This document shows positions 7,313 to 13,515 of a stretch of DNA of 24,790 bases, piece after piece. The translations under genes and the position numbers were made by a program. Origin of the DNA: an uncultured Prevotella sp. Its GTDB lineage: Bacteria; Bacteroidota; Bacteroidia; Bacteroidales; Bacteroidaceae. Every line of letters starts with the position of its first letter. Position 1 is the first letter of the stretch. Under the pieces are notes generated by a model. That model was not told the DNA's origin. It saw only the letters and a program-made list of their open reading frames with translations, and made no database searches. The stretch spans positions 1 through 24,790 of the forward strand of contig CALBLK010000051.1 in the NCBI GenBank assembly GCA_937895845.1, written 5' to 3'.

Positions 7313-8038
7313 TTAGTCATTGCCTTCTGTTTTCTCTTTCTCTTCCCCGCCCTCCACAATCTTCAGTCCGTGCCTGGCGGCCGTGGCCTCCATGCGCGGC
7401 GAGCGTTCGGTGAGGCTGTCGTAGCAGACGGCGAAGGGGTCGTCGGGGTCGGGGAAGTAGTTGCGCCTTTTTATCATGAGGTGCTTCTGCGAGGATGCGT
7501 TTGCGCCGAGGCGGCTGAGCCTGACGCGCAGCCTTGTCTTGCGCTCCAGCCCGTAGAGCTCGCGCAGCGTCTCCTTGCGCCACAGCTCCCTGCGCGCCTC
7601 CGCCTTTCTCCTCATGAGCTTCCGGTACTCCCGCGGGTTCGTCTCGCGCAGCCGTGTGATGGGGTTGAACCCCTCCGCCCTCTTTCTCCTCGCGGCCTCG
7701 AGGCACGCCTCGGACGGTGCCTTTCCGCGCAGCGAGGCGTAGTATCCGCTCTTCTCGCAGATTCTCTTCGTGTCCCTTGCCTGTTCCCGGCGCACGGCCC
7801 TCATGTCCTTTTCCAGCCCCATCTCGCGCTTGAACCGCTGGAGGGTGGCGAAAGACAGTCCGAACCATGTGCACATGCGGCGGTTGGAGTGAATGGGGAA
7901 GAGCCTGCGGAATTTCTCCCTCAGCTCCCCCTCGAGGTAGTACTCCATCGGCCCGGTGCCGTTGTGGTGCCGCATGGGCGCCTGCCACTTGGCCTTTCCC
8001 GCGGGCTTGCGGAATGTTCGTGTGTTGTTGAAGCTCAT
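7313..8038 (-). CDS. Conserved phage protein with HTH-like N-terminal domain
   Basis: A 241-aa, strongly basic protein. Residues about 30-80 contain a likely helix-turn-helix (NRRMCTWFGLSFATLQRFKRE then MGLEKDM), the form of a DNA-binding domain that reads a site then a conserved linker. The following region (CEKSGYYASLRGKAPSEAC, GFNPITRL) is a conserved block I associate with Bacteroidetes phages without a known function. A long Arg/Lys/Glu helical stretch follows at about 140-180. It is GC-rich like the 943-aa gene downstream and ends 2 nt after the recombinase start region. It could be a late regulator or a small-terminase-like protein; neither is shown. Confidence 0.65.
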   Translation of the reverse strand: MSFNNTRTFRKPAGKAKWQAPMRHHNGTGPMEYYLEGELREKFRRLFPIHSNRRMCTWFGLSFATLQRFKREMGLEKDMRAVRREQARDTKRICEKSGYYASLRGKAPSEACLEAARRKRAEGFNPITRLRETNPREYRKLMRRKAEARRELWRKETLRELYGLERKTRLRVRLSRLGANASSQKHLMIKRRNYFPDPDDPFAVCYDSLTERSPRMEATAARHGLKIVEGGEEKEKTEGND

Positions 8039-8040
8039 TG

Positions 8041-8904
8041 CTATTTCGTCTTCCTTATAAGTTTCTGGCCGTGTTTGCGATACAAGGGGTTTAGCTCCTT
8101 GTCAGCGAGCACGGTGCCATAGACCTGCTCGTATGTGAACTCCGGAAACGCATCGGCAATCTGTGGCAATGTCAAGTCGGAGTTTATGAGAACACGCAGT
8201 TTGTCCCTATCTATTCCAACGGCTTGCTGCTTGCCAAATTCATAGGCCGCACTCTCTTTCTTTCTTGCCTCTTCCTGCCGCTCGATGAAAGCGGAGCGTT
8301 TTATTCCCCATCGGTGTAACCAACGTGCAATCGTATTTCTGTCCACCTTGAAGTTCTCCGCCAAACGCCGCTCGGGCACTCCCCATTTATACTGTTCAAT
8401 AAGGAGTTTTTTCTGCTCATCGTTCAAGTCCTGTGGTTCGTCTGCAACAGTTCCAAGGGGACGGCCAACCAATACGCCCATCTTGACACGCAAGCGCAGA
8501 CCCTCTTTCGTTCGTTGGCGTATCATCTGACGCTCTATCTCTGCCGACAAGCCGAAAGCGAAAGCAAGCACCTTGCTCTGTATGTCATTGCCAAGCACAA
8601 ACTTGTCCTTTACGGTATAGATTACCGCCTTGCGCTCCATGCAGAAATGGAGAATATCCATCACCATGTACAGGTCACGTCCCAATCTACTTATCTCGGA
8701 GCAGATAATGACATCGCCTTCGTTGATAAGTTTAAGCAGCGGGCCGAGATTCCGCTTGTCCGGGTCTTTGCCACCGCTGACACCCTCGTCTGTGATGAAC
8801 TTGTCTATCTGCATGCCATGCTCTTCGGCAAATTTTACCACACCCTGTTTCTGCGAGTTGACATCCTGCTCGTCGGACGACACCCTTAAATATCCGTATA
8901 TCAT
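8041..8904 (-). CDS. Mpi-like serine recombinase (DNA invertase family) with extra C-terminal domain
   Basis: A 287-aa small serine recombinase. The catalytic domain begins YLRVSS, with predicted nucleophile S9, and contains SEISRLGRDLYMVM and the block SKVLAFAFGLSAEIERQMI, characteristic of the Bacteroides Mpi/invertase group, then RTKEGL and GRPLG. An HTH (PERRLAENFKVDRNTIARWL) follows. The protein is about 90 residues longer than usual: a second HTH-like segment (LTLPQIADAFPEFTYEQVY) lies at about 238-258. Such enzymes invert or resolve DNA between short sites; I did not find an obvious pair of sites here. Start ATG 8904 overlaps the upstream stop (ATGA). AT-richer than the flanking block, suggesting cargo. 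Confidence 0.87.
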   Translation of the reverse strand: MIYGYLRVSSDEQDVNSQKQGVVKFAEEHGMQIDKFITDEGVSGGKDPDKRNLGPLLKLINEGDVIICSEISRLGRDLYMVMDILHFCMERKAVIYTVKDKFVLGNDIQSKVLAFAFGLSAEIERQMIRQRTKEGLRLRVKMGVLVGRPLGTVADEPQDLNDEQKKLLIEQYKWGVPERRLAENFKVDRNTIARWLHRWGIKRSAFIERQEEARKKESAAYEFGKQQAVGIDRDKLRVLINSDLTLPQIADAFPEFTYEQVYGTVLADKELNPLYRKHGQKLIRKTK

Positions 8905-9146
8905 AGTAACTTTTTTATAAGTGTTACGCCTTCTTTTCCGTAGTGCTCGAGGATAACATCTTGCACTGACACGCCGTCATTATCTAATTCCGGGTGCCGG
9001 CTACCTATCGCCTTGCGAAACTTAGTATAATCAAGAGCTGTCTCGTGTGCATTCGTCAAGAGAGCGTCTAAATACTCGTTCAAATTCAGACTAAAAACCT
9101 TGCGGAATCTCTTGGCCGCATTTCTATATTCTATGGACTTAATCAT
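8901..9146 (-). CDS. Small hypothetical protein coupled to the serine recombinase
   Basis: An 81-aa, largely helical, charged protein (MIKSIEYRNAAKRF, then LNEYLDALLTNAHETALDY) with no recognised domain. Its stop overlaps the recombinase start by ATGA, so the two are made together. This pairing suggests a regulator or directionality partner of the recombinase (inference). It has no signal peptide or membrane helix and shares the lower GC content of the recombinase gene. Confidence 0.65.
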   Translation of the reverse strand: MIKSIEYRNAAKRFRKVFSLNLNEYLDALLTNAHETALDYTKFRKAIGSRHPELDNDGVSVQDVILEHYGKEGVTLIKKLL

Positions 9147-9172
9147 TATGCCCGTGTCCTTTTTCTTTTCGT

Positions 9173-9328
9173 TTAAATGATATGGTCTTCCCGCCTTTTC
9201 ATGAACCTGCCCGCCATTCTGAACGGCGCCGTGATGACCGCCCCCACGGCGGAGACGGCGACCGCGACAAGGAGTATGGGACCGTGGCAGAGCAGGGCTA
9301 TGAGCCTGCGCGTTGTCTTCATTTTCAT
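9173..9328 (-). CDS. Small membrane protein, 51 aa
   Basis: A short frame starting MKMKTTRRLIALLCHG, 6 nt after the stop of the 199-aa gene upstream (ATG 9322 gives a 49-aa form). It has one clear hydrophobic helix at about residues 17-34 (PILLVAVAVSAVGAVITAP) with basic residues on both sides and a C-terminal KRREDH tail. Codon use is GC-rich at third positions, like the main phage genes and unlike the genes on either side. The tight operon spacing and clear membrane helix support it as real. Function unknown; small phage membrane proteins can act in superinfection exclusion or as holin-like proteins. Confidence 0.6.
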   Translation of the reverse strand: MKMKTTRRLIALLCHGPILLVAVAVSAVGAVITAPFRMAGRFMKRREDHII

Positions 9329-9334
9329 GGCCGT

Positions 9335-9934
9335 CTACTTCAAGCGTTCACCCACAGAGAAATTGAAAGCTATTGCCTCTGCCCACAGCTCCAAGAACTG
9401 CTTGCCAAAGTATTCTGCCTTTTCTTCTGTGTCAAGGCACAAGCGGAAGCCACTGTACGCAGACGGGTGCGAGGAACGAGAAAGCGCACCCAGACAACCG
9501 AAACCCGCAATCGCACCAGTACCCGCAGTAGCAGACAGGAGGCAACCCCTTTGTTTGTCGTTCATGTTGTCAATCTCATTTTGATTGTAGAGCGCAAACC
9601 AAGGATACAAGTAAATGCGATTTCCATCAGGGTCGGGATATACCTTAACCTCACCACCCCAAAGAGCCTTGCAAATCAGCTCCAGTTTCATCTGGGCGAT
9701 AATGTGACTTGGCACGCCAGCCTCTGACAGCGTCTTTTCATCTACGCTTTCGCCCAAAGCCTTGCAAGCATCTTCATAAGAGCGGATGGACTTGTAGTCT
9801 TTCAGGCTTGGCTTGCTATCGTCTGCCGGCTCTATATTGCCAAACAGAGCCACAAGCACTTTCCTTGTGCTTTCGTCTGCCACTTCTAAGGCAGCTTTCA
9901 GGTTGCTTTCGCTCACCTCAATCTTTTTGTCCAT
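9335..9934 (-). CDS. Conserved hypothetical phage protein
   Basis: A 199-aa protein of unknown function. The N-terminal half is acidic and helical (ESNLKAALEVADESTRKVL). The C-terminal half has a conserved-looking region rich in aromatic residues and glycine (YLYPWFALYNQNEIDNM, then SATAGTGAIAGFGCLG) that I have seen in gut Bacteroidetes phages and cannot assign to an activity; the Gly-rich stretch is not a P-loop because it lacks GK(S/T). The C-terminus (FGKQFLELWAEAIAFNF) is amphipathic. A tandem repeat array lies directly before its start codon (9939-9999). Confidence 0.65.
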   Translation of the reverse strand: MDKKIEVSESNLKAALEVADESTRKVLVALFGNIEPADDSKPSLKDYKSIRSYEDACKALGESVDEKTLSEAGVPSHIIAQMKLELICKALWGGEVKVYPDPDGNRIYLYPWFALYNQNEIDNMNDKQRGCLLSATAGTGAIAGFGCLGALSRSSHPSAYSGFRLCLDTEEKAEYFGKQFLELWAEAIAFNFSVGERLK

Positions 9935-9938
9935 AGTT

Positions 9939-9999
9939 CAATCTGCTTAATTTATTCTTCAATCTGTTTAATTTATTCTTCAATTTGTTTCATTAAGTT
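9939..9999 (-). repeat. 21-bp tandem repeat, about three copies, in a gene leader
   Basis: Three adjacent AT-rich copies start at 9939, 9960 and 9981. The first two differ at one base (CAATCTG(C/T)TTAATTTATT plus CTT); the third is diverged (CAATTTGTTTCATTAAG). The array fills the junction between the stop at 9999 and the start codon at 9934. It could be an iteron-like protein-binding array or a translation-enhancing AT-rich leader. Confidence 0.75.
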
Positions 10000-10265
10000 C
10001 ACTTAAGATACCTCTTCGGCACAAACTTTCTCAGGTGCCGGTAATGCGTCTTCACGAGCCACATCCACGCCTCGAACCGCTGTCCCTCGAAGTCCCTGTA
10101 CGGCTGCGAGCAGAGCTGGCCCTGGCAGCCCTCTTTCCTGCACCTGATGCAGCATCCGCCACATTCGGAGGACAGGTGGCACATGATGCAGGCCTGTTCC
10201 CTGGTCACGCCGTAACTGAAGCCAAGGGTCTGCTCCCTTGGCTGCTTGCGCTCCTTGCCGGCCAT
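9999..10265 (-). CDS. Small Cys-rich, probable zinc-binding protein
   Basis: An 88-aa protein with eight cysteines within about 27 residues (C26, C29, C35, C38, C39, C42, C47, C52; CIMCHLSSECGGCC then RCRKEGC), so one or two zinc or other metal sites are likely. The C-terminal part is basic and aromatic (EAWMWLVKTHYRHLRKF) and may bind nucleic acid. It follows the dUTPase-like gene by 3 nt in the early operon. The overlapping frame starting at 10272 lacks such a pattern and is a shadow. Function unknown. Confidence 0.7.
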   Translation of the reverse strand: MAGKERKQPREQTLGFSYGVTREQACIMCHLSSECGGCCIRCRKEGCQGQLCSQPYRDFEGQRFEAWMWLVKTHYRHLRKFVPKRYLK

Positions 10266-10268
10266 ATC

Positions 10269-10826
10269 TCACTTTTCGGTTTGCCCGGCGTCCGGGCTTG
10301 CATATCCCGTGAGCTCTTTCGCGAGGCGTACCTGCGGGAAAGCCGGGCGGATGAACGTTATCTGCGCGATGCGCGTGCCCTGCGGGACGGTGAATGCGAT
10401 GTCGCGGTTGCAGACGGTGACGGTGACGCTCATCGCGGCCCCCGGGTCAATCCTTTCCGCGATGACGTCCGCGTCGAACCTGCGGCGCAGGGCGGTGCAG
10501 CTGACGAGCGGTATGCCGAGGAGCCTCTTCACCCTCCGCCCGACGCCCATCCCCGGCATTCCCTCCGCGCTGTTCTCCGCCAGCGGGCCCACGATGGCCG
10601 CGACGCCCGCCGGCAGTGACATGGCGAAGCCGAGGCTGACGGCTGTGCGCGCGCGTGCCGGGATGTGCGTGTCCTCCGGCACGGTGAGGTCGTAGCCCGC
10701 GGAGAGGTAGCTGTCCTTTTCCGGCGGGGCCGCGCCCGGGGCCTCCGTCTTGATGTACACCTTCGGGGCCGCCTGTGCCCTGGCCCCCGTCTCATTCTCT
10801 GTCCTTGTCCTTGTCTTTGTTTCCAT
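10269..10826 (-). CDS. dUTPase-fold protein with degenerate catalytic motifs
   Basis: A 185-aa protein of the trimeric dUTPase family by fold signals: motif I SAGYDL (42-47), the strand run AVSLGFAMSLPAGVAAIVGP, and motif IV GTRIAQITF (150-158). However, the RSG of motif II is replaced by PLAENSAEG (81-89), motif III lacks the usual G-V-I-D-x-x-Y (FDADVIAERID here), and the Phe/Gly-rich motif V is absent from the C-terminus. It may not hydrolyse dUTP, and may instead be a regulatory or nucleotide-binding form, as some phage dUTPases have signalling roles. Its start overlaps the preceding gene by 35 nt in another frame. Confidence 0.75.
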   Translation of the reverse strand: METKTRTRTENETGARAQAAPKVYIKTEAPGAAPPEKDSYLSAGYDLTVPEDTHIPARARTAVSLGFAMSLPAGVAAIVGPLAENSAEGMPGMGVGRRVKRLLGIPLVSCTALRRRFDADVIAERIDPGAAMSVTVTVCNRDIAFTVPQGTRIAQITFIRPAFPQVRLAKELTGYASPDAGQTEK

Positions 10827-11547
10827 AAGCCTTTTCCAGTTGTTCGAATTCCTCTCTGTCTATCTTCCCGATGAGGTCGGTGTGGAGCAGCAGCGCGTTG
10901 TACCCCGCGCGGTTGAGCAGGTCGTCGGACGCCAGCTTGCTGTCGATGACCGAGACGGCGAGCTTGCAGTTCGGGTCGTCGCCGAGGCGTATGCCCTCCG
11001 CTGCCGTGCGCGCCACGCTGTCGGCGACCTCCCTCCACCACGAGAGGCACGCTGTGAGCCTCCCCGCGGCGAAGTAAGGCGTGAAGTCGAAGCCCGCCCT
11101 GCGCCTCGCGTTGTCCATGAGCTGGTCGAAATGCACGCAGGCCAGCTCGGTGAGCGCCCTTGCCGTTTCGACGCGCGCCTTGTCGAGCGTGTCGCCGAGG
11201 CCGTGCCTGTCCATCACGGCCTTGATGGAGTAGGTGAGCAGCTGTATGTCCCTTGCGACGGAGGCCTCCACCTCCGAGAGGTAGTCGAGGAACAGCCCGT
11301 GCCTGTCGCCGAAGTTCTGCGTGTGCCTCCGCTCGTAGGCGTAGTAGCACCGGAGCGCCTCTTCCGCGCAGTGCTTGATGCGGAACCTGTACCACTTCCG
11401 CTTCCTCATGTCGCCGATGCAGTCGAAGATGGCGTTTCCCGCCACCGTGTTGGCCGCCCCCGCGTAGATGTTGACCATGGTGTTGAGCCTGTCGTACTCC
11501 GCCATGACCCTTTTCCTGTCAATGCCCAGCGATGCCCTAACCCTCAT
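10792..11547 (-). CDS. Conserved hypothetical early phage protein, helical
   Basis: A 251-aa, mostly helical soluble protein of unknown function. I chose ATG 11547 (MRVRASLGIDRKR), which overlaps the upstream stop by 11 nt; the longer frame upstream is low-complexity shadow sequence. Features include MVNIYAGAANTVAGNAIFD, an aromatic, charged region (RKRKWYRFRIKHCAEEALRC) and a C-terminal half with IGKIDREEFEQLEKAY. The extreme C-terminus is a hexamer-coded repeat (KDKDKDRE) that lies over the start of the dUTPase-like gene. Within the replication operon a structural or replication-accessory role is possible. Confidence 0.65.
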   Translation of the reverse strand: MRVRASLGIDRKRVMAEYDRLNTMVNIYAGAANTVAGNAIFDCIGDMRKRKWYRFRIKHCAEEALRCYYAYERRHTQNFGDRHGLFLDYLSEVEASVARDIQLLTYSIKAVMDRHGLGDTLDKARVETARALTELACVHFDQLMDNARRRAGFDFTPYFAAGRLTACLSWWREVADSVARTAAEGIRLGDDPNCKLAVSVIDSKLASDDLLNRAGYNALLLHTDLIGKIDREEFEQLEKAYGNKDKDKDRE

Positions 11548-11812
11548 GTCCGTCGGTGTTAAGTATCCGTTGCACGTAGGTCTCCTTGACGTTTGCGATG
11601 AACGTCTGCGCGTCGGCCACGCCGAGCTCGTTGCGCCCGAGGTCGGTCTCCGCCGTGACCCTGAAGACGGCGTGCCCCCCGACGTAGATGTAGATGGCGT
11701 TGTCGTCGGCGCGCGTCCCGCATCCGTAGCGGACGACGTCGCGCAGCGCGGCCCTCGCGCTCGCCTCCCTGGCCTTTTTCCGCCAGTCGCTGAATTTTTC
11801 AAAAAGTCCCAT
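11537..11812 (-). CDS. Small hypothetical early protein
   Basis: A 91-aa protein (MGLFEKFSDWRKKARE...) with a basic amphipathic N-terminal helix, a strand-rich centre (AIYIYVGGHAVFRVTAETD) and a C-terminal helix (DAQTFIANVKETYVQRILN). No family recognised. Its stop lies within the start of the 251-aa gene (11-nt overlap), which suggests coupled translation. The start codon follows an AT-rich leader holding part of the 19-bp repeat array. Confidence 0.65.
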   Translation of the reverse strand: MGLFEKFSDWRKKAREASARAALRDVVRYGCGTRADDNAIYIYVGGHAVFRVTAETDLGRNELGVADAQTFIANVKETYVQRILNTDGHEG

Positions 11813-11846
11813 AGTTCCGTGAATTAGTGTCTGTTGAATTGAATTG

Positions 11847-11922
11847 AATTTATTTCACTTGGTTGAATTTATTTCACTTGATTGCATTTGCTTCACTTGG
11901 TTGCATTTGCTTCACTTGGTTG
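11847..11922 (-). repeat. 19-bp tandem repeat, four copies, across a stop codon
   Basis: Four exact-length units at 11847-11865, 11866-11884, 11885-11903 and 11904-11922 (plus strand; the last two are identical, CATTTGCTTCACTTGGTTG; the first two read AATTTATTTCACTTG(G/A)TTG). They cover the 3' end of the 221-aa gene, including its stop codon in the second unit, and the leader of the next gene. As 19 is not a multiple of three, each unit is read in a different frame. A spacing near two helical turns suits an iteron array. Confidence 0.85.
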
Positions 11923-12539
11923 AGGTATTCCTCGTGCGAGACGTTTAGCGGGCTGTGCCGCTGGAGCCACCTTGTGCGTTCGTGCTGCTGCCGTTCCTGC
12001 TGGCGGCGTGCCTCTTCGCGTTCTCGGCAGAACTCGTTAAGCCCCTGCATGATGCTTATCGGGTCGACGCTGCCGTAGAACTTGCAGTAGAGTCCGCGCT
12101 TGAACCTCCGGCAGAAGAGCATGAACTCTGCGAGGCTGAGGAATCCGTAGTCGTCGGTGACGAGCTGTATGAGCTGGTCGAGCTGCCTGTCCGTGATTTT
12201 GTCCCTGGCCCCGCTGAACTCCGAGAGGTCCGTTATCTGGTAGGCGAGCCATTCCTGCGCCGTTCCGTAGCCGTAGGCCCTGTTGGCGTCCCAGAGAGAG
12301 GGTGCGTTTCCGAAGAGGCAGCGTGCGGGCCTCCTTGTGATTTCCATCTGCCTGTCAACGTGGAACGTTTGCAGCAGGCTGTCCCTTGTTGGCCACCTTT
12401 GCAGCGTCGCTGTCTGCAATCTGCCTCCACTTTCCGGCGACACTTGCGTAGCCTTGGATGCGCTCGCGCTGCTCTGCGGCCCTCTGGCCGCTGCGACTAT
12501 TTGCCCAACCGCCTGTGGCTGGTGTCTCTGCTGTGTCAT
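11874..12539 (-). CDS. DUF6633-like conserved phage protein, replication-associated
   Basis: A 221-aa protein. The region from about residue 50 matches a pattern I recall for DUF6633 of Bacteroidetes phages and mobile elements: ITRRPARCLFGNAPSLWDANRAYG, TAQEWLAYQITDLSEFSG, RQLDQLIQLVTDDYG, LAEFMLFCRRFKRGLYCKFYG and DPISIMQGLNEFC. Function is unknown, but the family usually sits beside replication initiator genes, as here. The N-terminal 60 codons overlap the C-terminal coding region of the initiator-like gene by 185 nt; a shorter start at ATG 12347 would remove the overlap but also cut conserved-looking residues. The C-terminal tail is Gln/Glu/Arg-rich and ends within the 19-bp repeats. Confidence 0.75.
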   Translation of the reverse strand: MTQQRHQPQAVGQIVAAARGPQSSASASKATQVSPESGGRLQTATLQRWPTRDSLLQTFHVDRQMEITRRPARCLFGNAPSLWDANRAYGYGTAQEWLAYQITDLSEFSGARDKITDRQLDQLIQLVTDDYGFLSLAEFMLFCRRFKRGLYCKFYGSVDPISIMQGLNEFCREREEARRQQERQQHERTRWLQRHSPLNVSHEEYLNQVKQMQPSEANAIK

Positions 12540-13461
12540 GTTTGAATTCTCCGTTTGTTTGAATCGCTGTTGTTGTCGTTGGTGGTTGGTTGTCGTAGTA
12601 GCCGTCCAGCACCTTCGGGAAGTTGTTGGGTCTGAATATCCATTCGAAGCTGGCGACCCATCCGCTGTTTCCCCCTCCGTTGAGGAAGTCGCTCCTCGCC
12701 GCCTTCAGGATGACGCGGTAGACGGCGACCGGTCCGTACTCTCTCGCCCTTGCCAGCAGGAACTCCCTGCGCTGCCCCGCTATGCGCTTGATTTTCGGAA
12801 TCCTTGCGTCCCTCATGGCGCGGTTGAACTGGCTGCATAGCCTCTGGCAGTTGACTTTTTCCCCGCTGTCTTGCGCCTTTTCCGTCGTTTTCTCCGGCGT
12901 TTCCGTCGTTTCCAGCGTTTCCCTCGTTTCCAGCTTTTCCGTCGTTTCCCTCGCGCGCTCGCGCGGTAGTGGTGCAGATGGTGCGTCAGAACGAAGTTCT
13001 GACATAGAAGAGCCTAAAGGCTCTTCTTGAATATTAATTTCATTTTCATTTTCATTTTCATTTTCTATTTCATTTGGTAACGTTCGTGCACGAACGTGCA
13101 CGTTCGTGTCGGCAGGAGGCGTTTGCGTTTCATTTGACACTGCTTGCTTTTCTTCCTGTAAATCAGTGCGTTTGCGTTTCTTTTCGCGCTCCTGCGCTAT
13201 CTGTCTGTTTCGCTCGCATTTCTCCTCGTACTTGACGTAGTTTCGCTCGATGTTCGCCTGTATGGTCTTGAAGAGCGTGCGCATAGACCTGTCCCCGCTT
13301 TCGAATTCCTCGCCCCTGTTGGCGTAGGCGAGCAGCGCCTTGAAGATTTCGCCCGTCTCCTCTGCCGTGTAGTCGCGCAGCAGCTCCTCGGTGTCAACAG
13401 AGCTGATGGTGAATGCCTTTGGCCTTGCCTTTGCCTTTGCCTTTCCGCTGTCCTTTTGCAT
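12355..13461 (-). CDS. DUF6291-like replication initiator-like protein
   Basis: A 368-aa protein. The N-terminal domain (about 14-85) fits the DUF6291 pattern: FTISSVDTEELL, YTAEETGEIFKALLAYANRG, DRSMRTLFKTIQANIERN and YVKYEEKCERN. A low-complexity linker follows (about 95-205: ENENENEN, then a run of ET repeats), and a C-terminal domain (SQFNRAMRDARIPKIKR, ARSDFLNGG, WVASFEWIFRPNNFPKVLDG) like the end of phage DnaD/replication proteins. Expected role: binding the origin and loading replication proteins (inference from layout). The linker DNA holds an AT-rich hexamer array and nested palindromes, a possible in-gene origin. It overlaps the next gene by 185 nt. Confidence 0.72.
   Translation of the reverse strand: MQKDSGKAKAKARPKAFTISSVDTEELLRDYTAEETGEIFKALLAYANRGEEFESGDRSMRTLFKTIQANIERNYVKYEEKCERNRQIAQEREKKRKRTDLQEEKQAVSNETQTPPADTNVHVRARTLPNEIENENENENEINIQEEPLGSSMSELRSDAPSAPLPRERARETTEKLETRETLETTETPEKTTEKAQDSGEKVNCQRLCSQFNRAMRDARIPKIKRIAGQRREFLLARAREYGPVAVYRVILKAARSDFLNGGGNSGWVASFEWIFRPNNFPKVLDGYYDNQPPTTTTAIQTNGEFKHDTAETPATGGWANSRSGQRAAEQRERIQGYASVAGKWRQIADSDAAKVANKGQPAANVPR
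13029..13108. other. Candidate replication origin: AT-rich hexamer array beside nested palindromes
   Basis: Inside the initiator-like gene, positions 13029-13080 are very AT-rich and contain four CATTTT units (13041-13064). Immediately next to this are two overlapping perfect palindromes: 18 bp at 13080-13097 and 20 bp at 13089-13108 (CACGAACGTGCACGTTCGTG). An unwinding-prone stretch next to symmetric protein sites within the initiator gene resembles the lambda origin layout. The function is inferred only. Confidence 0.45.
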
Positions 13462-13515
13462 GGTGTGTGAATGAATATAAGTTATGCCTTTGTTTTCCGT
13501 CAGTCAGACCGTTAA

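Noticed and set aside
7310..8122. 270-codon + strand frame opposite the HTH-like gene
   Set aside because: Shadow of the minus-strand gene at 7313-8038; composition is Ala/Arg/Leu-biased with no protein-like blocks.
9177..9584. 135-codon + strand frame covering the small membrane gene and part of the 199-aa gene
   Set aside because: Opposite strand of two better supported genes; no start context or domain.
9640..9700. P-loop ATPase in the 199-aa protein
   Set aside because: The Gly-rich SATAGTGAIAG string lacks GK(S/T) and no Walker B follows.
11847..11922. CRISPR array
   Set aside because: Repeats are directly tandem with no spacers and no cas genes are present.
13080..13108. Mpi-type inversion sites
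   Set aside because: The half-site is similar to my recollection of the consensus but the copies are adjacent and within a coding gene, so a flip would have no segment to invert; kept only as a remark in the origin finding.
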